Assembly (NCBI GenBank): GCA_002701385.1
Contig: NZVD01000051.1
Span: forward strand, 63,317-127,316
DNA: 64,000 nt
Source of the DNA: Rhodopirellula sp.
GTDB taxonomy: Bacteria > Planctomycetota > Planctomycetia > Pirellulales > Pirellulaceae
Direction of reading: 5' to 3'
Position numbers and translations under genes: made by a program. Below are positions 1-8,937 of this stretch, piece after piece. Within the stretch, counting starts at the first letter, position 1, and each line of letters begins with the position of its first letter. Under the pieces are notes generated by a model that saw only the letters and a list, made by a program, of their open reading frames with translations, was not told where the DNA came from and searched no databases.

Positions 1-2
1 CA

Positions 3-866
3 GTCGATGAACGATTCCCAGGTGCCGTTTCCACGCTGACCATTGAAGCTATGATGCAGGACTTCAAGGCATTGCAGGCTGGGACATCACACTTTTTGGG
101 ACAAAACTTCTCCCGCGCTCAGGAAATCATTTATCAGGATCAACAGGGAGAGCAGCAATTCGCCTGGACGACTTCCTGGGGTGTTTCCACTCGGCTTGTC
201 GGAGCATTGATAATGACTCACAGCGATGATGATGGCTTGGTGTTACCCCCGAAGTTAGCTCCCAAGCAGGTTGTCCTGCTACCCATTATTAAAGGAGACG
301 AAACTCGGCAGCAAGTACTGGATTACTGTGAGACGTTGAAAAAGGATCTGGAATCCAAAATGTACGCAGGTGGTAAAGTCCGAGTGCTAATTGATGATCG
401 CGATATGCGTGGCGGAGAAAAGAAGTGGTATCACGTGAAACGTGGTGTTCCAATCCGCGTGGAAGTGGGACCCAGGGATATAGAGAATAACCAGGTGTTT
501 GTCGGTCGACGTGATACCGGGCAATCTGAATCCGTGGGGCGTGACGAATTTGTTGAAGGGATTGTTGAACTCCTCGAAACATTCCAGCAAGGACTATTTG
601 ATCGAGCCTTGAAGCTTCGTGAGGATAATACACGGGAGATTCATTCGCTGGAGGAATTTGAAGCCTATTTCTCAGAGCAGGATGGGCAGCCAGCCGGATT
701 TGCCAGCTGTCACTTCGTCGAAGGCGAGCAGGAAGTATTGGATAAGATTGCCAAGTATAAAGTTACGATTCGCTGCATGCCGCTTGAACAGGATCAGGAA
801 GAAGGAACTTGTATTTTCACAGGGAAACCTAGTACTCGCCGAGCGATCTTTGGGCGTTCTTACTAG
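3..866 (+). CDS. proS: Prolyl-tRNA synthetase, C-terminal part (5' end outside window)
   Basis: The reading frame is open from base 3, so the gene begins upstream of the window. It encodes the C-terminal half of class II prolyl-tRNA synthetase, which charges tRNA-Pro. The visible part starts in the catalytic core with the motif-3 region (EAMMQDFKALQAGTSHFLG), continues into an anticodon-binding domain (about residues 70-170 of the visible part) and ends in a Cys-containing C-terminal domain (SCHF, IRCMP, GTCIF) with a terminal aromatic residue (FGRSY). That architecture is the archaeal/eukaryotic-type (ProS type 3) enzyme, not the E. coli type with an editing insert. No frameshift is seen. 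Confidence 0.95.
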   Translation, partial: VDERFPGAVSTLTIEAMMQDFKALQAGTSHFLGQNFSRAQEIIYQDQQGEQQFAWTTSWGVSTRLVGALIMTHSDDDGLVLPPKLAPKQVVLLPIIKGDETRQQVLDYCETLKKDLESKMYAGGKVRVLIDDRDMRGGEKKWYHVKRGVPIRVEVGPRDIENNQVFVGRRDTGQSESVGRDEFVEGIVELLETFQQGLFDRALKLREDNTREIHSLEEFEAYFSEQDGQPAGFASCHFVEGEQEVLDKIAKYKVTIRCMPLEQDQEEGTCIFTGKPSTRRAIFGRSY

Positions 867-954
867 ATCATTTGTAATGTCGTTTTGAGGCCTTGGAGGA
901 TAGTGCTGGTGACAGAATGGTTGTTGGTGCGTATTCGACGAAGGGAGCCTAATT

Positions 955-1494
955 TTGGGTGAAATTCGAACTCAGCGAAATGCCTTGTTGATTGTTGGAG
1001 CCTTTGGACAATCAGATAGTGCATTGGCATTCGTCAGGTCTCAAATAGAGTCTCAATGGGGAGAAATCGCTCTCACTTCCCCCGTTTATAACTTTGATCA
1101 GACGACGTATTATTCGCCCAGCATGGGAGCCGACCTGAAAAAACAGTTTTGGGCGATGAAAACGCTGATTGATAAGGCAGAATTGCCGAAAATCAAGCAT
1201 CTAACAAATGACTGGGAAGCTGAATATGCCGATAAAAATAAGAATGAGCATGTCGCTCGTCCCGTGAATGTCGACCCAGGATATTTGACCGAAGCCAAAC
1301 TCGTATTGGCGACGACCAAAGACCGGGATCATCGATTGTATTTAGCAGATGGAATATTTGCAGAAGTAACAATTTACTTTCATCGTCAACAGTGGCGGAC
1401 CAGCCGCTGGACGTATCCCGATTTCCAAACTCCTGAATACCATGCGTTCTTTAGCGACTGCCGAAACTTCCTGCGTGAACAGTATCAGGATTGA
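955..1494 (+). CDS. DUF4416 family protein
   Basis: A 179-residue protein matching the DUF4416 family, whose function is unknown. The family signature is clear in the middle: RPVNVDPGYLTEAKLVLATTKDRDHRLYL followed by IFAEVTIYF, in two stretches. There is no signal peptide or membrane segment, so it should be cytoplasmic. The start is a TTG preceded by AAGGGAG at suitable distance; no better ATG lies upstream in frame. It lies 88 bp after proS and 75 bp before the glycan-lipid transferase, so it may be co-transcribed with either. The family assignment is by recognised motif; no function is inferred. Confidence 0.85.
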   Translation: MGEIRTQRNALLIVGAFGQSDSALAFVRSQIESQWGEIALTSPVYNFDQTTYYSPSMGADLKKQFWAMKTLIDKAELPKIKHLTNDWEAEYADKNKNEHVARPVNVDPGYLTEAKLVLATTKDRDHRLYLADGIFAEVTIYFHRQQWRTSRWTYPDFQTPEYHAFFSDCRNFLREQYQD

Positions 1495-1569
1495 ACCGTA
1501 GAGTAATACTCGGACAGCCTTTTCTGAACCGCTCGCAAAGGTTGCTAACTTGTTTACTCCGGTATCACG

Positions 1570-2691
1570 ATGGACGCTGCATTTCCTTATTGGATTCTTC
1601 CGCTGATTTTGCTACCCAGCCTGCTGATTAGCTGGCTAACGGTCATCTTCTTGCGCCGTCATGCAGACAAGTGGGGCCTGTTGGATCAACCCGACGATCG
1701 TAAAGTACATACGACCCCAATTCCTCTGGGGGGCGGCATTGGAATTTGGTTCGGAGTCATCGCGACTTTCCTCATGGGGTCTGTACTGGTCATGTTTAAT
1801 GGATCCGTTACTCAGTGGTTGCCGGAACAAATGCAACCATACGTAGTAGGTATCGCAGGACAATTGGCCGATTTGTGGGTCTTGCTGATTGCGGGTACTG
1901 TACTGATGCTGGTCGGACTGGTTGATGACATTCGAGGATTGAGTTGGAAGCTACGTTTGGCGATTCAATTCTTGGTAGCAACGACTTGCGTCGTTTCGCA
2001 GGAATGGTATTTCACCGCCTTTATCCCCTATCGAATTATTACGGTTGGTTGTACCGTGTTTTGGATCGTCATGTTGATCAACTCTTTTAACATGCTCGAC
2101 AATATGGATGCCGCCGCTGGTGGTGTCGCGGTCATTTGTTCCATCGCTTTGGTCTTTTATGTTGTGTTGCTAGGTGTTACCTCAGAAGGCCCCCAGTTAT
2201 ATGTCGCAGGATTACTGCTGGTGTTCATCGGGGCATTGTTAGGATTTTTAATTCACAACAAACCGCCGGCTAAGATTTTCATGGGAGATGCCGGGAGCTA
2301 TTTTGTTGGATTCTGTATTGCCGTCGCCACCATTCTGACCACCTATACCGATGGTGAGAATCCTGTTGCCCACGCGGTTATTGCTCCACTGATCATCATG
2401 GCCGTACCAATTTATGATTTACTTACAGTGGTTGTGATACGTTTATCAGATGGCCGTAGTCCCTTTCAACCGGATAAATCCCATTTCTCTCATCGTCTTG
2501 TGGAACTGGGACTATCCAAACCTCGAGCTGTGCTAACTATGTTTCTTGTGACAGCCACCACCGGAATTTCGGCACTACTGTTACCTCAAGTCAACCTGAG
2601 TGGCGCAATCTTAATTGTTGTCATGACCGTCTGTATGCTTACACTTGTGGCAATTCTGGAAAATACAGCTCGTAATAAGATTAACAGCTAA
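1570..2691 (+). CDS. WecA/MraY-family polyprenyl-phosphate sugar-1-phosphate transferase
   Basis: A 373-residue polytopic membrane protein with about ten hydrophobic helices. It carries the hallmarks of the MraY/WecA/TagO family, which transfers a UDP-linked sugar phosphate to undecaprenyl phosphate at the inner face of the membrane. Seen in order: DDRKVHTTPIPLGGG near residue 40, the Mg-binding DD in GLVDDIRGLSWK, NMLDNMDAAAGG near 180, the FMGDAGSYFVG loop and the HFSHRL histidine motif. The last motif and the lack of an MraY-type pentapeptide region favour a WecA/TagO-like role in exopolysaccharide or O-antigen initiation over peptidoglycan. The polymerase/ligase-like gene starts 14 bp downstream, supporting a glycan pathway. 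Confidence 0.88.
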   Translation: MDAAFPYWILPLILLPSLLISWLTVIFLRRHADKWGLLDQPDDRKVHTTPIPLGGGIGIWFGVIATFLMGSVLVMFNGSVTQWLPEQMQPYVVGIAGQLADLWVLLIAGTVLMLVGLVDDIRGLSWKLRLAIQFLVATTCVVSQEWYFTAFIPYRIITVGCTVFWIVMLINSFNMLDNMDAAAGGVAVICSIALVFYVVLLGVTSEGPQLYVAGLLLVFIGALLGFLIHNKPPAKIFMGDAGSYFVGFCIAVATILTTYTDGENPVAHAVIAPLIIMAVPIYDLLTVVVIRLSDGRSPFQPDKSHFSHRLVELGLSKPRAVLTMFLVTATTGISALLLPQVNLSGAILIVVMTVCMLTLVAILENTARNKINS

Positions 2692-2705
2692 ACAGGAATG
2701 GTGAC

Positions 2706-5009
2706 GTGGCAACACAGTCCTACGCGAACCCGGATTTGTCCCAGCAGCAGGCAAGGTGGTTTAAATGGTTGCAATTCCTGTTGATCGCTTTGCTGGCATC
2801 TACAGCGTTTCTTACAGGGGACGGTCCCGCCGTTTCGGAAGGTATGACGAGCTGGTCTGTGATGTCCTTTGCGATTCTGGGAAGTCTGTGGGGAGTCTTC
2901 CATTTGCGGTTTCCGAGTGTGCGTTATCGCATGGACTGGTCTTCCTTTTTACTTTGCCTGACAGTCCTGGCGATGCTTGTTTCAGTAATCTCTCATTTTG
3001 GGGCAGGGGACTTTCGAGCAGGTCTTAATAACTGGTGGCAATGGGTTGCCTTTGCAGTGGGATTCATGCTCTGCCTACAACTGCTCAACTCTCCTCTGGT
3101 TATACGAGCAGTGGTGGCAGTGATGTTGGCCATCGTCGTGTCAATTTCCAGTATTGGGATCTATGACTCACTGGTACGTATTCCACAAGTGCGAGCTGAG
3201 TACTTCCAAGGTAATGATCAGCAACGAGTTACCATGCTCAGGGAGGCAGGCATCAGTGATACACGAATCGGTTCCCCCAGTCGCTATCACTTTGAAAGCC
3301 GCATTCAAAGCCCAGAACCCCATGTCACTTTTGCGTTGACAAACTCTCTGGCCGGGTTTCTGGCACCTTGGTTCACCGTGCTTCTCTTTACACTTTTGAA
3401 TCAAAAACAATCACCACATGGGAAAGCAGAGTTTCTGAAATTTTTAGGGTTGGCCTGTATCGTTGCCTTTTGCCTGATATTGACGAAAAGCCGAGCCGCC
3501 TGTTGCGCTATAGGTCTGACTGTGTTGGTGGGAGGCGTGCTGCTCAAAGGGTATCGCTCTGTTGCCTTAAAGGCAGGAGGGCTTCTGGCGGCAATTGGAG
3601 TGATCGTCTTTGCATTGGGAATTGCCACGCAGCGACTTGATTCCAAGATCCTCACAGAAGCCTTCAAAAGCCTAAGTTTTCGTATGGAGTATTGGGAAAG
3701 TTCCACGGAGATGGCGGTGGATCACCTGTGGACGGGTGTGGGACCGGGTAATTTTCGCGATCACTACACCTTTTACAAGCAGGTAGGTGCTTCGGAATCG
3801 ATAGCCGACCCTCATAATTGGTTGTTGGAAGTACTCACTAGTTTTGGATTGCCAGTTTTAGTTTTGTTATGTCTGGCAATTGGAGTAGCCCTCCTGCGAG
3901 TTCTCAATTCTGAACCTTCATACGAAGAACGGGCATACGAAGAACGGGCATACGAAGAACGGGGCACTCAAGGGCCCAGGCTATCAGCTAATCAGATCTA
4001 CTTGGCTGGCGGAATCGGTTGTGCCTTTGGATTGGCCGTGGATCAACTCAATTATGCGTTCATTCCGTTGTCGGTGTTTTATGTCGCCTTACCAGGTTTT
4101 GCGATTGTCATTTTCCTGCTGCAGGATTGGGTCGAGCGGGGGCAACTGCATCCTCATCACCTATTGCTGGCTTTTGTTTGCTGGACGATCAACCTAAGTG
4201 TGGCTGGCGGGATAACCTACCCAGGAGTCGCGTATACGGGCTGGCTATTGCTCGGACTCAGCTTACTATCTAGATCCAATAAAAACCTATCGGCAGTGGA
4301 GAGTCAAAATCTTGATCAACGTGTCCTCTCTCAAAGGCAGCGTTGGATCATGATGGTGTTCATGGGAGCATTGCCAATTGCTGCCTATGTTACATTTCAC
4401 CGGCCGGTGGCGACGGTGGATTATCAATTACTGCATGCGAATTATGACCTATCTCAAAATAAGATTACTGGGGCACGAGAGCATTTACAGGAGGCAATCA
4501 ATGCTGATCCTACAAACACTGATGCTTACCTGAGGCACGCCAATGTTCTCTTTATGTTGTTGAGTGAAGAACGCTCAACGCCACTTTATGAAGAATATAG
4601 AAAGTTGGTGGATCAGGCATTAGCATTAAATCCCAATTCCCAGACATCGTACGAGTTATTCTCACAACAAGCCCTGCTGCTGTATGATCGATTTAAACAA
4701 CCTGAGGATTTAAGTCGTGCCTTGGAATTTGTGACACGCGAAAGCGAACTCTATCCTACCAACGCTTATGTTTTTGCCCGCATGTCTATATGTCAGTACT
4801 TTCAGGGAGATTGGAAAGCCAGTCTTCTCGCTCAAGAGAAAGCGATGTCGCTTGATGATGAAAACCCGCATTTGGAATTCAAGTTGAGTAATCGTCGGCT
4901 ATGCGAGGTCGAATTTGCGGGCTGGAAGGACCAAAATATATTTTTTGATAAAATCGATGAATCGGTAGAACAAAGTCTGAGGTCCCTCCGTAAAAGAAGA
5001 CAACAGTAA
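2706..5009 (+). CDS. O-antigen ligase/polymerase-like membrane protein with C-terminal TPR-like region
   Basis: A 767-residue protein with about a dozen transmembrane helices in residues 20-580, followed by a soluble region with tetratricopeptide-like helices (about 585-755). The conserved Wzy/WaaL-type signature is present: WTGVGPGNF, then a long loop with DPHNWLLEVLTSFG, typical of O-antigen ligase (Wzy_C) proteins. It probably polymerises or transfers a lipid-linked glycan at the periplasmic face. The start is GTG at 2706, 14 bp after the preceding transferase gene, so the two are likely co-transcribed. A cytoplasmic or periplasmic loop near residue 406 holds three copies of a pentapeptide YEERA. 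The transcript ends at a strong hairpin terminator. Confidence 0.85.
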   Translation: MATQSYANPDLSQQQARWFKWLQFLLIALLASTAFLTGDGPAVSEGMTSWSVMSFAILGSLWGVFHLRFPSVRYRMDWSSFLLCLTVLAMLVSVISHFGAGDFRAGLNNWWQWVAFAVGFMLCLQLLNSPLVIRAVVAVMLAIVVSISSIGIYDSLVRIPQVRAEYFQGNDQQRVTMLREAGISDTRIGSPSRYHFESRIQSPEPHVTFALTNSLAGFLAPWFTVLLFTLLNQKQSPHGKAEFLKFLGLACIVAFCLILTKSRAACCAIGLTVLVGGVLLKGYRSVALKAGGLLAAIGVIVFALGIATQRLDSKILTEAFKSLSFRMEYWESSTEMAVDHLWTGVGPGNFRDHYTFYKQVGASESIADPHNWLLEVLTSFGLPVLVLLCLAIGVALLRVLNSEPSYEERAYEERAYEERGTQGPRLSANQIYLAGGIGCAFGLAVDQLNYAFIPLSVFYVALPGFAIVIFLLQDWVERGQLHPHHLLLAFVCWTINLSVAGGITYPGVAYTGWLLLGLSLLSRSNKNLSAVESQNLDQRVLSQRQRWIMMVFMGALPIAAYVTFHRPVATVDYQLLHANYDLSQNKITGAREHLQEAINADPTNTDAYLRHANVLFMLLSEERSTPLYEEYRKLVDQALALNPNSQTSYELFSQQALLLYDRFKQPEDLSRALEFVTRESELYPTNAYVFARMSICQYFQGDWKASLLAQEKAMSLDDENPHLEFKLSNRRLCEVEFAGWKDQNIFFDKIDESVEQSLRSLRKRRQQ
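3921..3965 (+). repeat. 15-bp tandem repeat, three copies, in frame
   Basis: Three head-to-tail copies of tacgaagaacgggca lie inside the ligase-like gene; the third diverges in its last bases. Since 15 is a multiple of three, copy-number change would add or remove YEERA pentapeptides without breaking the frame. The repeat falls in a hydrophilic loop between predicted membrane helices. Confidence 0.95.
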
Positions 5010-5029
5010 CTCCGAAAAATACTGAATTA

Positions 5030-5069
5030 CCCCGTGAAAACCGTGCCAGTTGGTTTTCACGGGGTTTTT
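5030..5069 (+). terminator. Rho-independent terminator
   Basis: The arms ccccgtgaaaa (5030-5040) and ttttcacgggg (5054-5064) form a perfect 11-bp stem with a 13-nt loop, followed by five T residues. It lies 20 bp after the ligase-like gene and should end that operon. Confidence 0.92.
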
Positions 5070-5219
5070 GATTCAATGTGGTAGACTTATCAGTAGTGCC
5101 TGCCAGCGGCAATCGGACGGCCATGGCGGGAAAAAAGTGGCGGTTTGGCCTCCCCCACCGCACAAAAAATTTAGAAAATCGAATCAAATCGTTAGAGCGT
5201 ATAGCGTCATAGGAATGTC

Positions 5220-6446
5220 ATGAGATTACTCGTTGTTTTAGTTGTTGCATTGGCTACAGGCGGAGTTGCTGGAGTTTTGCATAGCCAATGGAATAGGACG
5301 GGAATTAGAGAACAGTTTCGTCCGATCAATCCTGGGAGTGTGTCTCAGTTTATTGGGTCGTTAGATGCCGAAGAGGTCGACGTCGTAGACGGACCAATCG
5401 CTGTCGTCGTTGGTTCCACGGAATACGATTTTGGAACGATGGAACGTCGTGGAATCAGAAGTCATACGTTTGTTGTTCGTAATGATGGCACAGAGCCCCT
5501 GACGCTGATCAAAGGCGAAACGACATGTAAGTGTACGCTGAGCTCACTGGCTGCCGGTGAAATCCTTCCCGGGAAATCGGTCGAAGTAAAACTCGAATGG
5601 ACCGCTAAAGAGGTGGGACCTTCTCTACAGTTCTATCAATCGGCAGACATTATTTCGAACGATCCAAACAACCGCCTGATACAACTAGTGGTTAAAGGAA
5701 ACATTATCCAGTCGGTTATGCCAAAACCTGAACGCCTGACAATGAATGGTTTGTCATCCGGTGAAGGCGTCACAGTTAAAGGCAAGGTGTTCTCCTACAA
5801 GCAGACCGAAGAGCCATTGGAAATCCTCGAGGTAGAATTTCTAGAAGAGGCTCCAGAGGGCATTCTTGAAATTTCCTTTAAACCGCTTTCGGAAGAACAG
5901 GTGAAACAGGAATTGAAAGCTTATAGTGGGCAGGAAATGACTGTGAAATTGAATCCCGGTTTGTCTCCGGGAACCTTCGAATTCCCCGTGCGATTAACAA
6001 CCAATTTGCCCGATGCTCCCAAAGTGGATGTCTTTTTGAACGGCTCTGTGGATCCAGACATTTCAATTTTTGGTAAAGGATTCCGAGCTTTAAGGGAAGA
6101 AGGAAGTCAGCACATAGGAGTATTGGATCTAGGTGAGATTTCTTCTGCGGAAGGATTAGACAAAAGCATAAACCTGGTGGTTAAAGGGGCTTATCGCAAT
6201 GAAGTAAGTTTCGAGGTGAAGGAGGTCAATCCAGCTTCTCATCTTCAGGTTTCATTGGGAACTCCAATGTCCATCGGAAGTGGTAAAACGATTCATCATC
6301 GGTTGACGATTAAAATAGATCCTGACGTAAAACAAATCAGTCGGCGAGGTGGGAATCTTGGTGTTCCAGCTTATATTGTCCTAAAAACAACTCACCCGTT
6401 TGTAAAAGAAGTGTCAATTCAGGTACTCCTGTCTGTCACGAATTAA
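5220..6446 (+). CDS. DUF1573 (ASH/HYDIN-like) envelope protein
   Basis: A 408-residue protein with an N-terminal hydrophobic segment (about residues 1-20) that acts as a signal peptide or anchor. Residues 60-160 match DUF1573, an immunoglobulin-like ASH/HYDIN fold: EYDFGTMERRG, SHTFVVRNDGTEPLTL, a TTCKCT motif and IISNDPNNRLIQLVVKG. Further beta-rich repeats follow to the C-terminus, with an LTTNLPDAPKVDV segment resembling a second domain. These proteins are common in the planctomycete envelope; their role is not established. The next gene, a tetrahaem lipoprotein, starts 20 bp downstream, so the two are probably one operon acting outside the cytoplasmic membrane. Confidence 0.85.
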   Translation: MRLLVVLVVALATGGVAGVLHSQWNRTGIREQFRPINPGSVSQFIGSLDAEEVDVVDGPIAVVVGSTEYDFGTMERRGIRSHTFVVRNDGTEPLTLIKGETTCKCTLSSLAAGEILPGKSVEVKLEWTAKEVGPSLQFYQSADIISNDPNNRLIQLVVKGNIIQSVMPKPERLTMNGLSSGEGVTVKGKVFSYKQTEEPLEILEVEFLEEAPEGILEISFKPLSEEQVKQELKAYSGQEMTVKLNPGLSPGTFEFPVRLTTNLPDAPKVDVFLNGSVDPDISIFGKGFRALREEGSQHIGVLDLGEISSAEGLDKSINLVVKGAYRNEVSFEVKEVNPASHLQVSLGTPMSIGSGKTIHHRLTIKIDPDVKQISRRGGNLGVPAYIVLKTTHPFVKEVSIQVLLSVTN

Positions 6447-6466
6447 CTGACAGGACAATCCAAACG

Positions 6467-8077
6467 ATGGCCCTCAAATCGCACTATATTCAATGTAGTA
6501 TTTTCCTCTGCCTAATCGGTATCGGTTGTTGTCTGGTAACTGGTTGTGGCGATGATACGCAATCAGAGCAAATTGAGGGACGTCCTCAAATATCACATCA
6601 ATCGGGTGATATTCCGCCGGAGCCAGAGACTGGTTCAGAACCGGAAACTCAACATGCCGAACCGTCTCTGGACACTAACATTGGGGTGCCAAGCGACTCC
6701 ACCGTTCTCTTCGATGGTTGGACGAAACCTTCGGCGGTATTGGTTTTTACAGGCCGGCAATTTGGTTATATAGAACCCTGTGGATGTACGGGGCTGGAGA
6801 GGCAAAAAGGAGGTCTGGCACGAAGATACACATTTCTAGACGGCTTGCGGAAACGTAATTGGGACTTGTTTGCGATTGATACAGGGAATCAAGTGCGACG
6901 GTTTGGCCGCCAGCCAGAATTTAAATTCAATCTGACTTCTGAATTGCTGGGGCAAATGCAGTACGCTGCTGTTGGGTTAGGGCCGGCTGACTTGAAGTTG
7001 CCGGCAGGTGAATTGTTTGCTGTTGCAGCAGTGGATGATAATGACAAATCCATGTTTGTAAGCTCAAATGTTGCAATTCTCGATCGAGCATTTACTCGGC
7101 GTTTTCAATTACTTGAGACTCCGGCAGGGACAATCGGATTGGCAAGTGTCATTTCAGAACAGTGGTTAGAATCTCTATTTAATGACGATCTGATTGTGGA
7201 GGAAACGGACGAAGCGTTGCGAGAGGTAGTGACGGATTCTTCGTTTCAGAAAACAGATTTCAAAGTGCTGATGGTGCACGGAACTCTGGAGTATGTCAGG
7301 GAATTGGCCAAGTCTCAAACAGACTTTGATTTGTTGGTCTGTGCAGGCGCACCAGGCGAGCCGGCTTATGAACTGGAATCAGTCGCACGAGCTAAAACCA
7401 AGATCCTGAAGGTGGGTGAGAAGAGTATGTATGCCTCGGTTGTCGGAATCTTTCAGTCGGATACTGGCCGGAGAGATCTGAAATTCCAACGTGTTGCATT
7501 GGATGCCAGCTATCAGGATTCCTCGGTAGTTCTCGGGATGTTCAAACAGTATCAGGAAGAACTGCAGCGTTCCGGTTTCCGTGGCTTAGGGATTACCCCT
7601 CAGGAACACGCTTCGGGATATCAATTTGCGGGGAGTCAAAGTTGTGCAGAGTGCCACGTGTCGGCCTTTGAGGTCTGGAAAAATTCACCGCATGCTCACG
7701 CTACCCAGTCGCTCATCGCTCCGCACGGTCGGGCTGAGATTCCTCGTCAGTTTGACCCGGAATGTCTGAGTTGTCATGTCACAGGCTGGCAGGCTCAGGA
7801 GTATATTCCTTACGAGTCAGGATTTATGAGTTTGGCTGAGACGATGCATTTGGAAGGCAATGGATGCGAAAATTGTCATGGTCCCGCCAGTGAACATGTA
7901 CGATTGGAGTCGGATACAGAAAGTCCAGTTGCCGAAAGGGAAAAATTGAGAGCGTTTGTTCATCGCGACCTAACAGAGTCCAAAGAACGATGCCTCGAAT
8001 GTCATGATTTGGACAACAGCCCGGACTTCCACTTGAAAGGCGCTTTTGAAAAGTATTGGAAAAAGATCCAACACTAA
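6467..8077 (+). CDS. Tetrahaem cytochrome c lipoprotein with 5'-nucleotidase-like N-terminal domain
   Basis: A 536-residue exported lipoprotein: the N-terminus is hydrophobic and ends in a lipobox (LVTGC, cysteine near residue 27). Residues 85-370 resemble the metallophosphoesterase half of UshA-like 5'-nucleotidases, including an EPCGCTG...KGGLARR motif known from fused cytochrome proteins, and DTGNQV. The usual metal-binding DxH is not obvious, so catalysis is uncertain. Residues 390-515 carry four CxxCH haem sites (CAECH, CLSCH, CENCH, CLECH) of the cytochrome c554 type. It should sit in the periplasm attached to a membrane. The stop lies 9 bp from the stop of the convergent yebC gene. Confidence 0.85.
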   Translation: MALKSHYIQCSIFLCLIGIGCCLVTGCGDDTQSEQIEGRPQISHQSGDIPPEPETGSEPETQHAEPSLDTNIGVPSDSTVLFDGWTKPSAVLVFTGRQFGYIEPCGCTGLERQKGGLARRYTFLDGLRKRNWDLFAIDTGNQVRRFGRQPEFKFNLTSELLGQMQYAAVGLGPADLKLPAGELFAVAAVDDNDKSMFVSSNVAILDRAFTRRFQLLETPAGTIGLASVISEQWLESLFNDDLIVEETDEALREVVTDSSFQKTDFKVLMVHGTLEYVRELAKSQTDFDLLVCAGAPGEPAYELESVARAKTKILKVGEKSMYASVVGIFQSDTGRRDLKFQRVALDASYQDSSVVLGMFKQYQEELQRSGFRGLGITPQEHASGYQFAGSQSCAECHVSAFEVWKNSPHAHATQSLIAPHGRAEIPRQFDPECLSCHVTGWQAQEYIPYESGFMSLAETMHLEGNGCENCHGPASEHVRLESDTESPVAEREKLRAFVHRDLTESKERCLECHDLDNSPDFHLKGAFEKYWKKIQH

Positions 8078-8086
8078 TAGTGATAT

Positions 8087-8842
8087 TTAGCTTTCTGCCT
8101 GTAATTCAGCGACGACTTCATCAGAGAGATTGAAGTTGGCCGACACATTTTGTACGTCATCATGGTCGTCAAGTGCTTCCATGAGCTTAAGGATTTTACG
8201 AGCCTGATCTGCGTCGAGTTCAACCGTGTTGTTAGGGATTCGGGTGACTTGCTTGGATGTAACTGTAATTTCTGCCTTAGCTAATGCTTCAGCCACATCG
8301 GTGTAAAGTTCAGGCTCACAGGTAATTTCAAAATGGTCACCTTGAACCTGAAAGTCTTCTGCGCCGGCTTCGAGTGCTATTTCCATCGTGGCTTCTTCAT
8401 CGGCTGCATCGATGGGCACGAGGAACAATCCTTTGCGATCAAATAACCAGGCGACACAATTCGTCGCTCCCATGTTTCCTCCATGGATTTCGAACATCTT
8501 ACGAAGCTCCGGTGCTGTACGATTTCGATTGTCGGTCATGATATCGCACATCACAGCGACCCCATGAGCACCATAACCTTCATAGATGATCTCTTCGACG
8601 TTACCACCATCGAGCTCGCCGGTACCTTTCTTGATGGCACGGGCAATATTGTCCTTAGGCATCGAGACATCTTTGGCGTCCTGAATGGCCTGTCGCAATC
8701 GAATGTTGGTGACTGGATCGCCCCCTCCCATCTTGGCAGCAATGATAATTGCTTTGGACAGTTTGCTCCAAAGTTTTCCGCGTTTGTTATCGATCGCGGC
8801 TTTTTTGTGTTTAATACCGGCCCAATGGGAATGTCCAGCCAT
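8087..8842 (-). CDS. yebC: YebC/PmpR/TACO1 family protein
   Basis: A 251-residue protein with the family start MAGHSHWAGIKHKKAAIDNKRGK and the usual length. Later motifs, MPKDNIARAIKKGTGE and YEGYGAHGVAVMCDIMTDNRNRT, are also canonical. Members have been described both as transcriptional regulators and as translation factors that relieve ribosome stalling (TACO1/YebC). The E. coli-type neighbours ruvC-ruvA are not adjacent here but lie about 15 kb away in the window. The gene is monocistronic in appearance, with 95 bp to the TPR gene upstream. Confidence 0.97.
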   Translation of the reverse strand: MAGHSHWAGIKHKKAAIDNKRGKLWSKLSKAIIIAAKMGGGDPVTNIRLRQAIQDAKDVSMPKDNIARAIKKGTGELDGGNVEEIIYEGYGAHGVAVMCDIMTDNRNRTAPELRKMFEIHGGNMGATNCVAWLFDRKGLFLVPIDAADEEATMEIALEAGAEDFQVQGDHFEITCEPELYTDVAEALAKAEITVTSKQVTRIPNNTVELDADQARKILKLMEALDDHDDVQNVSANFNLSDEVVAELQAES

Positions 8843-8937
8843 GTTTGTGTCCGTTGAATAGTGATGGTCGGAGAGCGTTTGCGAGAATTGTATTCTAACT
8901 GAAGTCGTAGGCAGTGTTTAGCAGGTAGATGGTCGAG

